A stretch of 64,000 bases of DNA from Cliona cf. orientalis. Its lineage: Eukaryota > Porifera > Demospongiae > Clionaida > Clionaidae. The DNA lies in NCBI GenBank assembly GCA_963930775.1, contig OZ005704.1, positions 4,712,001 to 4,776,000 of the forward strand, written 5' to 3'. Every line of letters starts with the position of its first letter. The stretch's first letter is position 1. The position numbers and the translations under genes were made by a program. The notes beneath the pieces are model-generated. The model had not been told where the DNA came from. It saw nothing but the letters and a program-made list of their open reading frames with translations, and ran no database searches. Of the stretch, positions 51,301-61,469 are shown piece by piece.

Positions 51301-53625
51301 ATCTAGATCAGCACCATACTCTTGCTTTAGCTCACAAATACGGGTATATGTCTTTTGATCACCAACTAGGACTAGATAGTCAGCAGACTCCCCTATCCCA
51401 TACTCCTTGTGCAGTTTAGCCACTACTGCTTCCATGGCCTCAGTTGAGTCAGCATGCAGGTCTACTACAGGCAAATACACCACATTAGAGCACTGTACCT
51501 TTGGAATATTGGGCAGAGTCATGCCACAGAATGTTTTCAGATCAACTAACAGTTTGTCAGGTCCACTGGCTTCCTTCATTAACACATAACTAAACAGAGT
51601 TTCATTCAAATTGTCAACAGCACTCTGCTCAGAGGCAGTAACTTGAAAAGAGCCCAGTTGAACAGTGCTCTGGGCACTACTGGAATTGGATGCCAGGGAA
51701 TGCCTAATACTATCCACTTCCATATCTGAAACATTCTGGCTATGATGTTTCGCTGCCTCGGCAAAGGTACGTGCTCTTTTTGTGTGGGGAGATCTGGTGG
51801 ACCGTAGTGGTGAAGCGATTGGACTGCTACGTTCTTGACGCTTCCGTGAAAGCAGTGAACAAAGCTTCTCAGCAGGTTCTATCTTAACAGCAGGCACATG
51901 TGCACGTTCGCTAGAACTACTTGCAGTGCTTTCACTAGTCGTTGCTTCTCCAGTTGAGCTAAAAAGTCTTCTTGTTGCTGTGTTTTGCTCACGATGGACA
52001 GCTGTATCAGGCATTGGTTGCACAAGCTGAATACTAGTTGCATGCCAACTGCGGTGTTGGTCACCAGAGTACACGGTAGCACTGCTCTGCAGAAAGTCTA
52101 CATTGTCGGTTGACGCAACAGTAAAAGCTTTTTCAACTAACAGGCTCCTAGTACCAGCATTCTTCCGATCTACCGATACAGAGTGGATTATACGTTTTAG
52201 TGTATCCACTGATGAGCAAATACCAAACCTGTTTAAAATAGTTATCAACTCAGTTGAGCCCCCACACGACTCAATGACATCACTGAGTACAGCATGGAAA
52301 GGGGAGTTACACTCACTATTGGTGATGAAGATGATGAGAGAGACAAGGTATGCCTGACGGAGGTGTTTGATATGACCAGAAAATGTACTGTCATTCACAG
52401 ATGCACTACGTCCCTTGCGTTCGTTAACAGACTGAGTAAGTTTACAAACATGTTCCCAAAGCTCAGGAGCAATAGAACGTACAGTAGCAACAAACTTGTC
52501 TACATCAAAGGCTAGCTTCATAGACTGATCTCTCGACTCACTTTTCTGATGGTTCACTAGTTCATGCACTTGATGGTTTAAAAGGTTGGTCTCATAGGCT
52601 TGAAAAGCAGCAGTGCAGCTGCTATTAGCATGGAGGGTATGGGATAACAAAGTACGCATGTCAGCTTTAGTCCTATGAAATATTGTACCAACATTCCTAT
52701 CAACACAAAATGATGTTAACAATTCACCAAACTCATTTCCTAAGAAGGTTAATAACCTACTCTTAGACGTACACACTTCAGAAAAATCAATATCATAGTC
52801 ACTCAAATGCTGCATAAATTGTCTGTACATAGTAGGGAATAGGAAAGGGCGATCAGATGCTGCCAGCTCACATGCATGCAGTGCCGTCTTGTAGAGACAA
52901 CATTCTACAATATCACTAGCTTCTGGCGTTATATACTCAAATTCATGGACTATTTTCTCTAGGTGTTCTTTCTTTGCCTTCAAATTCAAAATTATGTCCT
53001 CACTGGCCAGCATGCATACATCTGACTTGAGCATCTGATTGAAAAACTTGTAACACGGATAACACACTTGATCACCATCTTCAATGCTCTCACTAAATTC
53101 AATGGTATCTTTGAGAAAAGACTCAACTCTCTTAGGATCAGGGCAAGATACGAAAATACACTTCTTGTTCCGGCTTAACACACCACAGGCTTTACATGCA
53201 TCAGACTTACTTGTAGTATTAAGCTTATATACTTGCTGGTAATGCTTTGTGCACAATGAAATGTCCCCTGGGTGGTCAATACTACCTAACCCTAGAGAAC
53301 CACATATCGTCTCCCAGGTAAACTCATGCTTTTCAGCCTTGATGTCAACTGAGTTACAAGAGGGTACACAACACCGTGGCACTCTTTTATCCTTCAACCA
53401 CCTAAGCTGGAAAGGCTCACCATCATCCCTGGCCTTCATTGAATTTCTTATACTTGAACGACATGCTTCACACACACACATATTTTTGTTACCAACATTA
53501 AGTCCTGATTCCTCCTCAAGAAACGCAACCATAGACGGAGACCATCCTTCTGTATGGCGATGTCGCCTTCCACAAAACTCGGAAAAGCAAAAAGAACACT
53601 TCTTTGCTTGGCATTTTCGACTCAT
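48361..53625 (-). CDS. Academ-like transposase with XPG-type nuclease and CXC domain
   Basis: This is a single exon of 1,754 residues with an open frame throughout. Residues 1-210 hold several Cys/His clusters (C5, C10, C13, C18; CCVPSC near 85; CKACG near 145; CYPC near 197) that look like zinc-binding modules. Residues about 540-680 are Ser-rich with a basic TKRAR patch, a likely flexible nuclear-targeting part. Near 775-805 lies VIPFIGDWHLLSNYQ and a following DAGLKDLA helix, conserved-looking and possibly part of the recombinase core. Residues about 1,235-1,510 resemble a FEN1/XPG 5'-nuclease: an LEGMFMINTSP start, VHVVFDNPGR, EEADTRVWLH, SPDTDVYHI and TGCDYVSYFAGFGKSTF. Residues 1,670-1,710 are a CXC domain (CGCKKGCCNNRCSCFKAG). 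The tail is acidic. It presumably mobilises the flanking inverted repeats. Confidence 0.75.
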   Translation of the reverse strand: MSRKCQAKKCSFCFSEFCGRRHRHTEGWSPSMVAFLEEESGLNVGNKNMCVCEACRSSIRNSMKARDDGEPFQLRWLKDKRVPRCCVPSCNSVDIKAEKHEFTWETICGSLGLGSIDHPGDISLCTKHYQQVYKLNTTSKSDACKACGVLSRNKKCIFVSCPDPKRVESFLKDTIEFSESIEDGDQVCYPCYKFFNQMLKSDVCMLASEDIILNLKAKKEHLEKIVHEFEYITPEASDIVECCLYKTALHACELAASDRPFLFPTMYRQFMQHLSDYDIDFSEVCTSKSRLLTFLGNEFGELLTSFCVDRNVGTIFHRTKADMRTLLSHTLHANSSCTAAFQAYETNLLNHQVHELVNHQKSESRDQSMKLAFDVDKFVATVRSIAPELWEHVCKLTQSVNERKGRSASVNDSTFSGHIKHLRQAYLVSLIIFITNSECNSPFHAVLSDVIESCGGSTELITILNRFGICSSVDTLKRIIHSVSVDRKNAGTRSLLVEKAFTVASTDNVDFLQSSATVYSGDQHRSWHATSIQLVQPMPDTAVHREQNTATRRLFSSTGEATTSESTASSSSERAHVPAVKIEPAEKLCSLLSRKRQERSSPIASPLRSTRSPHTKRARTFAEAAKHHSQNVSDMEVDSIRHSLASNSSSAQSTVQLGSFQVTASEQSAVDNLNETLFSYVLMKEASGPDKLLVDLKTFCGMTLPNIPKVQCSNVVYLPVVDLHADSTEAMEAVVAKLHKEYGIGESADYLVLVGDQKTYTRICELKQEYGADLDWVIPFIGDWHLLSNYQSVLMKVYFDAGLKDLAESSGHRGETLTSIKKCSSYKRTHQFLLQAWEAMYRQMFKAFKCVRDSDDESSISDIVAAAKANMLECNKIMGENESYDPLKEYLERTREVHSEVHKQFTDWVSALQEKDPVWEFWANFVFRDMLSYLSLFLSMRSGLWKLRLSGIKSMAPLFVAFDRPHYQKLIPNHLRDLAKMPSDVMKFLESGAFVCSITGKHMRSVALDEAHEMLVNKDLKTTIVRPSKEYLDRMLYYYPVRSLVLNAVKNSVLLDLDGTKNDKISVFDVSQQSIKREENIKCMMTKVQSTNTLDVVEVRPLTSMSGQVATPEQKIDLLGFWKVGQERFENHVKFYILKDPSAVVPRRKVKLLTFASSRKLKKRMKQLDKEKKLVGKCLRKAFAWNAKFGSSSQQVGQQYIELPRAISDPNGNLHKGQKSYTTKWLENRYKDLVRNQLLGGWVPDVVVLEGMFMINTSPLTTHSTMKDYSQFLLRRFVLHHLTNGCKEVHVVFDNPGRQPNTPKSFERKRRDDTASLSPDHKHVTFSDTCPVPSKWRDYLACRECKRALVLYLGQSFKQFSVGTCRLREHQKVVLAGCFSGVEEDQAWEVTTGGVQPVPTLSCGAEEADTRVWLHVLRSPGTRKLVCSPDTDVYHIGLPLMCNQSQDVFVRISVFSSQEHRYLSLNSLITSLEGDPDLSSISRDLLPKVLQTLFICTGCDYVSYFAGFGKSTFLKVFFQHASFINDVSQGTLASTCDSNRELGFLSFIRLIGTVYFKKYLCSFKYDCPRALLNSFCCSDPISQHKQWLDCIRSTIWENIEFEDELPPSWEALRRHWLRSCWVSHFWGQAYRNTYHLLDVNEFGWKVVDGCLEIDWDDPSNFEQVKESVHLLLRGCGCKKGCCNNRCSCFKAGVKCGPGCRCTNCENLPKSRNQPDDSGVEQLQDDLDLQLEDEADDETTSCTSDHEENLSEDDD

Positions 53626-53709
53626 TCTTGCTATCTTTCAGAGAATCCAGAAAATTATCTACAAAACGAGCAGAAAACACCACGTGGCACGCATAGAATT
53701 TTCTGGATT

Positions 53710-54123
53710 TTTGATGTCGTGTAACTCTGGAACCGCTCGATGGAAAAACTTCGTTCCAGTCTCATATTGTAGAGCATCACAAGAGCTATTGAATGGTGCT
53801 TGAATCATTGGAATCGATCCAAGGGAACCTAAATGCCCCACTTTTTGCGCGAGGGACTTTTTGTGAGCGCTTGCGAACGGCATGCACAAAAACGATCGCC
53901 ACGGAGCTCATGAACGTCTCCGGGTTATAGGACTTGAACGAGCAGAAAGTAGAAGAGTTGCTCTGTCTTCTGGTCTTTGTTTGGAGTCCTAGAAGTGAAG
54001 GATGACCTAGATAGGACAGGTATGAAAAAATAGATAAAAACGGCCAAAAATTGCATGCATTGGAATGTGCCACCGGATGTACTTCCTGGATCTGCAACAA
54101 TTGGACCGCTGGCTTAACGGCTG
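53710..54123 (-). repeat. Right terminal inverted repeat of the Academ-like element
   Basis: This is the inverted partner of 47,088-47,510. It ends CCGTTAAG/CTG and is followed by the duplicated AGTA. The transposase start codon lies about 85 bases inside it, so the arm probably also carries the promoter. Confidence 0.85.
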
Positions 54124-56706
54124 AGTACAGCTTCCGAACTTCAGATCGATCGTGGGATGACGCGTGCTATAAATAGCGCAAGGCTAGCTTTATTTATCCA
54201 CAGGATTACGTCAGCCAAGAGAACGCGTGAAGTTCGGCCAGCATTACTTGTCGGAGAAAGTAGCGCTCAGCTTTTAATGTATTCGCTGGATATGTATGTA
54301 AGTTAATATATGATTCTGTGGATTTTCAGGTCTCAGAAGTGTTCTGTAAAGGCTCTGAATTTTAGCGCTATGACGACATAGGTTACATCATAATTACAAC
54401 ATAATTACCTAATAACCGCAAAAAAGTAAATTTATACTGGGGATGTAACTATTCCTTAAGCTTGTATATGTGCAGTTTCATGGTAATAATAATATTGTAT
54501 GCAGGACTGGTAGAACTGGTCCAATTGGTCGGACCACTTTTTCTATCATTTGGTTGGATAATCTCTATCGATCGTGTGGTAAAGAACTTGCATGCTCCAT
54601 AATTTTGAACAGATCCATTGAGACCGTTATCCAGACCTAGCATTCTTCACTAAGGTATCAGCATCTTCTGGCCCTAGTGCAAAGATATTTATCCAGGTTT
54701 TTTATGCTCAACTATATACTGATATTCAAGTGAGCCACATAACTGGCCATGCGATCATAGTTCAGTGGCATTAGAAGATATTCTGGAGTAGGGGGCTGGG
54801 AATGGTAATTGAATCAATATAATATTATAGCTGTGGCAGGCACTGCCCACTACAAATTTAAGGGGTATGGGGGCATGCTCCCTCAGGAAAATCTAGATTT
54901 TCACTTCATAGAGTGCTTCTGGTGCATTCTGAGTACGAAATTTTACCTGTAAAAGCCTAACCACACGCAAAATAAATTATAGCAAGGCAGCCATTGCAGA
55001 AGTTCATTTGTACACATTCAAGGCTGTAATAATATTAAGCTGCTATGCATTGTAACATGCCACAGAGAAGGGATAAACTCAGTGTGGTGTAAATCATATT
55101 CGAGTATGCATACTTGTTGATCCAAGTCTTTAGGGTGTCAGGAATACTGGGTAGAGGAATTTCACTGGGAAAGGGAGCCTATTTTGATCAGGGGATCCCT
55201 GGTTCTTTCGCCACTGTACTATCTGTAATGGAATGTACAGCTCATCTGAGTGCCTTCTGCTTCTCTAAATACCAAAAAGAAAAAAGAAATTAGCAGCTGT
55301 AAATTTCCGAATCTTGGATGTCTTGTGAGGCTAAAGTCTGGCTGTTAATACTGGACTCAGAAGCCTATCTCCCACTGGGATGACACCCGGCTTGGGAGGA
55401 ATAAGTTTATAAAACCACATGACTTAAGGGTGCTCACCCGAAGGCACCCTGATCCCCCAAGTACTAACTATATGGTACATCTCTGGATAATAATAAATTT
55501 TCTGTGGCACTTACACTACAATACTAAATGAATGATACTGGCTAACACTCCCCCGAAATTGTTGCTATCTTCCATACACACAAGGTAGCCTAGGCATCTG
55601 CATGTGACCAATGCATCTTGATCTACCAACTCGTGTTACCAAATTTTGTTTATTGTATGCACTTTCACTGTATTTTGTTACCCTAAACTTGTGTATTATT
55701 ATAATATACACTTCTTTATTATTGTCTTAAATCTCAAGAAGTAAACATGATATTGTACATTTTTGGGAACTGTTGTCGTTATCCTTTGACAGATTTATGG
55801 TTTCAGTATAACCCATGATAAATGAAGTGTAAACTACATAATATAATATGTTGATACTTCATGAGCAGCTGTAGTTGTGAATGCAATTAGAGTATATACA
55901 GCAGATTCAAGCACCTTTGCAATACTAAAAACCACAGGTGTAACTAATTTAATAAGCCATATATAGGTAATAATAATAATTATTGTAGGGGAACAGTTTG
56001 TACATGCAGCAACACAACTTAGGGTGGTTTTCAGTGTAGTCCGGCTATTGCAAGGGTGCGCTGAAGCTATTATTACTAGTGTCATGCAGGTACATATATA
56101 TACAGCTGATCATAATTATTAACCCTCACCATAAGCGTAATCAGTGGGATTACTGCAATCTTTGCTGTCCATCCATGTCTCCCTGTGTTCAGGGCAAGGG
56201 GTATTCTAAGAGATAGTATACATTTGTGAATCTTGCATTGAATACCAGTGAACAAATTTGACCATGAAAGTAGCTTACTAGTGGGCTGGTCACTGCAGTG
56301 GTTGTGAACACACCATCACTTGCACTTTGCTGAACAAGCATGCACAGTGAGTGAGATTGAGGCATTTTTCACATGCAATTGATATCATCTATGTTATAAT
56401 AGTCATGGCATGCTATACATGATGCCCAGCAGTGAGGGTTCTGCACGCCTTCAATAAGGCTTAAAAATTATTGATACAAGCCGCAATAAGAACTATGGTG
56501 TTTAACAGTGTCGTATGACTCACTATAATAATCATAATTAGTATAATATTATTATTGTGTTCATCTATAAATACTTAGTCTAGCTAGTATTACTTTTAAT
56601 GTCTATAACCGTGTGGCCTTGATTCATATTATGCAGGTAAAATCAGCAGTGTTCACATAGGAGTCCTCAGTATTGAATAATTATTACAAAATGTTTGTTT
56701 TTGTGC
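54124..56706. other. Intergenic DNA, 3' flank of the spastin duplication
   Basis: The first ~300 bases continue the sequence interrupted by the Academ-like element and have a diverged copy at about 61,880-62,240. Further right, a GGGGGCATGCTCCCTCAG block near 54,868 matches motifs near 6,430 and 45,180. A CTGCACGCCTTCA motif near 56,440 belongs to the CAGAACCCTCACTGC repeat. No exon is supported. Confidence 0.5.
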
Positions 56707-58292
56707 TCAGGCATTGTCACGCTGACAATAAGCTCTCTGTACATGCCTCCAATCTGTTGTGGATAGGCCTCGTCTTTGTCCAATACTTGCAGGTCGAAGA
56801 GTACGGATAGTTGGCCGACCATTAGAACTAAAATCATATGGTCCATAGTGCATGACTGAACCATAGTCATAGGGCAGACTAGTGTCCGCTCTAAGTATTT
56901 TGAAATTATGTCGATGTTCTGTAGTAATAAAACTGGAATCTTAACATTGTCATGACTAAAAATATTATTACCTCGTCTGATATTATTCATGTTTATGATG
57001 ACATAGTTGTCCCTGTCTGGTCGGCTCTGCTCGTGGGCTCTTCCCAGGGCATGAAGAATTTCATGTTGTACAATGCCTCTATCTTCACACCCTCTACCTA
57101 TATTGACAGCTTGCCTTCTACCGATCATTCCCAAGTATGAAAAGCAGCTATTAATGAAAGTGAATAAATTGACGAATAGGGTATGGTTGTGTTGTTTCCT
57201 TACCCACTACTACTTGATGTAAAGTGCACAAAATTTGGATAGTTCATCCAGTTTTGCTGTGTTCTCCTTTCAAATCTGATGCAGCTTCTCGATGCAAACT
57301 CTCTAATGGAATTATGAATGTGACGTAGAGCCACTGAATCTATGGTTAAAGTATACGTGAGTGATAATACGTCAAATCTGCTGGTTAACAACGGTATTAC
57401 ATCATATTGAATCTTCTGAGAAATACAAATATTTTTGTATTATCTGTATAGCAAGGGATTTTCATAAGGAGAAATGTTGTCCTATAATATTATTATTATT
57501 ATTATGGAAGTTTATAATTAGTGGGAATTTTTCATGGATAGTCAGTCTTTATCATTCATTTTTGCTATGGACAGGTAGCTGGGCTTGGTGAAATTTTGAA
57601 ATATTTGGCTCTAATATTTAATATTATGGTATACTCACTCAAGCTAGAGTCCAGCTCATATGGCACAATACCATTTGGCCAAAATCTTACACCTCTATTC
57701 AGAAATCCCTGTGCCTCACTGCCATCACCAACATTGATTATGAGCAGTTTCTCTTGCTCAGGTGTCAGTAGTAGATCTCCATACATGTGTGGATTTTTGG
57801 CTAAACCAGTTACTGCAGAAAGTTACAAACCTCAGTACATACACTTTAATAAGACTATTTCTTTGCTCACTTTCATTGATCTTCTCTTCATTCACTTCTG
57901 GCCCATATGTAGTGTAAAATAGTTAATCTTAGCAGCTATATATTATACTTTCTATGTAAAACATATTTTCAATATCTACAGTACCTTGTTGCTCATAGTA
58001 CGCCATTGGTGCTTCATCTCTATCTTGAACTTGCGAGTTGGCAAATGCATTGATAAGTTTAACAATCACATTCTGATACTCTTGATCACGGAGAGCTACT
58101 GGCCATAGCAAGATTCATGTAATGAGCATGTATGCATAATAAAGCCCAGGCCTAGAGAACGAATTTCTATTATGATCATAGGAGCCTACCTGATCTCTCT
58201 GCGGATGTTTGAGGTAGGAATGGTTTTGCACTTGCATACCAAACACTTCTGGTACCAAGCACCATTAAAGTGGCAAGGACTGCAAACTTCAT
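56707..58292 (-). CDS. Astacin family zinc metalloprotease
   Basis: Six exons (58190-58292, 57985-58098, 57639-57812, 57204-57339, 56972-57147, 56707-56918) join in phase to give 304 residues. The start gives a signal peptide (MKFAVLATLMVLGTRSVWYA). A propeptide of about 90 residues follows. The catalytic domain begins near RGVRFWPNGIVPYELDSSL and carries GCFSYLGMIGRRQ, the zinc site HEILHALGRAHE with its catalytic Glu and three His, RPDRDNYV, the Met-turn SVMHYGPYDFS and the closing IGQRRGLSTTDW and YCQ. Every expected landmark of an active astacin is present. The protein ends right after the protease domain, without CUB, EGF or ShK modules, so it resembles digestive or hatching-type secreted astacins. 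The substrate is unknown. Confidence 0.92.
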
Positions 58293-58399
58293 GATCTTGT
58301 ATAATAATAATATATAGCACCAGTACTGTAAGAAGCAATGGCTTCTGCCTACAATAGCAATTGTGTATTATGTGAACTGATAGTTCTAGTGGCAATAGT

Positions 58400-58412
58400 C
58401 TGTATATATAAC
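58400..58412 (-). promoter_or_regulatory. Possible TATA box of the astacin gene
   Basis: The minus strand reads TTATATATACAG about 110 bases upstream of the astacin start codon. Position and sequence suit a TATA element. There is no independent support. Confidence 0.35.
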
Positions 58413-59110
58413 AAACTGAAAGCTATCACATGATCAGTTGCTTAGTAAAATTATGTAGATGGTAGTTAAATACATTTTGTATTCATATTATTATACTGAC
58501 AGCCTGGGTTGTTACCCTAATAGTATAAGCTAAGGGCTTTCCGAGGGATATTACACAATATTAATACTAATGCAGCATAATGCATGGCCTGGTTGTTTGT
58601 TGTATATGTACTTATAGGTACTACATGAATTATAAGTACGTACAGTGCTTCAAGGCAAGAGAGAAATTTTTTTTATTTTGAGTTTTGAGCTTCACAGATA
58701 TCATTTTATCATCTTTCTGCATTAAGTGCATTGAGAGCCCCAAATGGATTTTCAAGTATTTTTTCAAATATCAATTGAGTTTTTGACGCTCTGAAATAAT
58801 ATTTTTTATGTAACCGACAAACCATAATTCCCTTAGCCTTCAAACTTGTGTCCAAGTAACTTCATATTTTGCTGTAATTTCTCGAAATGGAACCGCTCCC
58901 ATAAATATAAATTTCAATACTGTATAAACCAGATTTCATTAAACAGAGCCATGTTTACAAGCATTTAAGCTCAAAATTAAAATTTGCTCTCTTGCCCTCC
59001 CCCACACCCCCCCCCCCCCCCAAAAATCCCGGGGGGCTATGGATAGAGTAGGTAAAGGTCGCCAGGAGTGAAAAGATACTCAGCCATGCGACGATCTTTT
59101 CCAGCTCACC
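58413..59110. other. AT-rich intergenic DNA before ispF
   Basis: No exon is seen. A poly-C run lies near 59,006-59,020. The short GGTAAAGGTCGCCAGG segment at 59,051 resembles the GGTAAAGGTCGTCAAT found after spastin at 46,967, perhaps part of a small repeat. Confidence 0.45.
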
Positions 59111-59588
59111 ATGGCCAAAATGAGGATAGGCAATGGTTATGACATCCATGTATTGGTACCCGACCGTCCATTGGTCCTCGGAGGAGTGAACATCCCCTAC
59201 TCACGAGGTTTGCTCGGCAATACGGACGCTGACGCCCTCATCCACGCCATTATCGATGCAATTTTGGGTGCTCTTTGTCTTGGGGACATAGGACATCACT
59301 TTCCTCCTGACGACTCCAGCGTGAAAGATGCAAGAAGCGTCGATTTACTAAAGCAAGTTTCGAAGATGGTAACTGATAGATCGTGGCGCATCAACAATGT
59401 TGACTCTAGTGATTGCTGAGCAACCTAAACTCCGCCCACACATTCCTGCTATGCGGGATATCATAGCTGAAGCTCTTGATGTGGAAAAGGATTGCGTGAG
59501 CATAAAAGCAAAGACTAATGAGAAGATGGGACCAATAGGAAAAGAAGAGGCCATTGCTGCTCATGCTGTTGTACTATTGGTTCAGTAG
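59111..59588 (+). pseudogene. ispF: Bacterial-type ispF (MECDP synthase), frameshifted
   Basis: IspF closes CDP-methylerythritol phosphate into the cyclodiphosphate in the MEP isoprenoid pathway, which animals lack. The first frame reads [10 protein letters not shown] (metal-binding Asp11 and His13), [31 protein letters not shown] (His45) and [12 protein letters not shown], up to INNVD. It then meets a stop. From 59,397 the next frame continues the same protein: [18 protein letters not shown], then TNEKMGPIGKEEAIAAHAVV with the expected Glu. The total of about 155 residues equals normal IspF length, and there is no intron. Frames differ by a net loss of two bases (modulo three) near 59,400. 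All active-site landmarks remain, so decay is recent or the break is an assembly error. The gene lies 103 bases upstream of the spastin duplicate, arguing against a bacterial contig. Horizontal transfer is the likeliest origin. Confidence 0.85.
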
Positions 59589-60227
59589 TCTTAGTACTAA
59601 GATAGTTTGCTGTACGTTCAACATCACTATACTATTGCGCATGCGCATAATTGCAAGGAGTATTTCTGACCTCGAGCCTGGACCTCAAACATGAGCTCTG
59701 GTTCATATGCTTTGATGCGGCAGTACTACAAGAAAGCTAATGAATATCTTGCCAAGGCGTTGGAGATTGGACAAGGTTAGACGAAATCTGGAATTCTGTG
59801 ATCGGGATTCACCCTCCGATCGATTTTTATGACCGATTTAATATCCATGCAGGTGATAAGGCTACAGCAATTGCGCTATATTCTAAAGCCGTGGTAGAGC
59901 TAAAGAATGGAATTGCATGTTCTTTGAACGTAGAAGGTAAGCATGACTATGGCATGATAAAGATTCTTAGAACGTGAATGGTAGAATTAGACTGCTACCT
60001 TACTACGTATACCTTTGGCCATGGTGTGTGAGGCGTGAAAAATCGCGGAATGCATGCATCCGGTCATACACTCTGGCCCTCTCTAGGAAGCCCAGGGATA
60101 CAGCTACATGTACATGTACATGTGCATCCATGATTTATTTTGGAGTGCAATGCATGATGCCATATAGTGGGAAATTTTCGTGAAAGGCCAATTTAATTTG
60201 TAGTCCATGCAATCATGCCTGTACACT

Positions 60228-61090
60228 CATAGATGATATTCAATGTAGTACTAGAGTAGGGTTGGCATATTTCGGACAGCTAAGAAAAGACAGCGTTATA
60301 TCACAGACAAACGAGCAGCACTAGATCGCGACTATGCAACCACAGATAGGCCCAAACACCACCTACTAAACGAGCCCCTAACCATGCCCCCACCTACTTC
60401 CGTTTGTGCAGGGCGTGCGCACGAAGTACCGCTGGTTCTGGAGGTAGAGAGCGGACAGTGTCGACCATTACCGGACAAAGGTGAAAGAAAATACATAAAA
60501 AATCGCGGCTGCAGTTATCAATATATGACACATAAATGGCATCAAATGCATCACAAACAACATCCTTCTTACATCCTGCCTTTAGATTAAAAGATTAATC
60601 CAAAAATTGTGAAACAATTCATGAATACATTAAGTAATGCAATATATGCATTGTCCAGAAACTACCTCTGAAAGTTCTTTACAAAAAAAATCTGGTTTAT
60701 GCTTACAATAAGGTCAAAAAATTCCGGAAAAAATTCTAAAAATTCTCCATACATTCTAGTATGCACATACCAAATGAAAAAATAATTCATCAAAAATTGA
60801 TGCCGCTGTACCATAGTAATAATATTCATAAATCTTAGCTACCATGAAAAACCAGCTTCTTGAAAAAAATACGAAAAAGTTGCAACAGTTTAGAGCAGCA
60901 TTGTGCAGCTTCTGTGTGGATGCACACCACAAGAATTGAGATATAGGTAGTACTTACATGGCCCCTACCTCATGGCAAATGGTGAACGATTACGTAATAC
61001 CGTTGGCCGTATAAACACAATTATGTGCGAGGCGTCCAGTAACTGCCTCCGTCCGATAATACCCTACCCTACTCTATATCATCTATGGTA
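60228..61090. repeat. Possible inverted-repeat element in the truncated copy's intron 2
   Basis: ATAGATGATAT and AGAGTAGGGT at the left are mirrored by ACCCTACTCT and ATATCATCTAT at the right, about 860 bases apart. The inside has no gene. The match is short and imperfect. Confidence 0.4.
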
Positions 61091-61132
61091 CAATCGTGCT
61101 TATTTCTTGTGTGTAATTTCACAGTTAGTCAT

Positions 61133-61178
61133 CAGGAGCTTATGAGTGCCGCTATGCGACGCTCATAAGCTCCTGATC
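61133..61178. repeat. Short foldback sequence
   Basis: TCAGGAGCTTATGAG and CTCATAAGCTCCTGA face each other across 16 bases, an almost complete hairpin. One arm reappears near 62,830. It may be a minimal MITE. Confidence 0.55.
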
Positions 61179-61469
61179 ATTTATCCATAAAATCTTTGAA
61201 AATTGGACCCCTTTAAAATTTCCTGCTATTAAATTCCATGGGTTGATTTTTAGGCTGGGGATGGGGCCGGGCTGCCACGTCATACAATTACAGCACCAAC
61301 TATGTTGGTTTGTACGTATTTTGGACCTCTGTCTTAACGACTGTATACTCTCTGGCTTACTAGGTGCAGATAACTTGGCTGCAAGGAATCTGAGCAAGAA
61401 GATGGTGATCAATCTTGATAACGCTAGAGACAGGATTGGCTTCCTTTGTAAGTTCATAAAATACTTAAC

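Larger units (their letters stand above)
47088..54123. mobile_element. Academ-like DNA transposon, apparently intact
   Basis: The 7,036-base element begins CAGTCGTTAAGCCAGCGG and ends in the matching inverted form (CAGCCGTTAAGCC on the complement). Its terminal inverted repeats of about 420 bases differ at roughly ten positions plus an 8-base indel near the tip. AGTA stands directly outside both ends as a 4-base target duplication. One uninterrupted minus-strand ORF fills most of the interior. Academ elements are described with 3-4 base duplications, an XPG-type nuclease and CXC cysteines, all matched here; the family call is from memory, not a search. Confidence 0.75.
59691..61447 (+). pseudogene. 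Truncated second spastin copy (MIT exons only)
   Basis: Three exons remain: 59691-59775 (MSSGSYALMRQYYKKANEYL), 59853-59936 (DKATAIALYSKAVVELKNG) and 61364-61447 (NLSKKMVINLDNARDRIGFL). They match exons 1-3 of the full spastin gene in sequence, length and splice phase, and the reading frame is intact. After the exon 3 donor the DNA changes within about 20 bases to a copy of the region beyond the full gene's stop codon (CCACATCCCCAGTAGCTGCA), so exons 4-17 and the whole AAA ATPase are gone. The N-terminus is shorter than in the full copy. It could still be transcribed as an MIT-only protein that competes for ESCRT-III tails, but no ending exon was found. Confidence 0.8.

Noticed and set aside
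59340..59420. A tiny intron as the cause of the ispF frame break
   Set aside because: A GTAACT...TCTAG intron can be drawn, but splicing would remove the conserved NVD motif and create an immediate stop.
60384..60590. 68-residue frame in the intron of the truncated spastin copy
   Set aside because: No splice context, no recognisable motif and it lies in repeat-like DNA.
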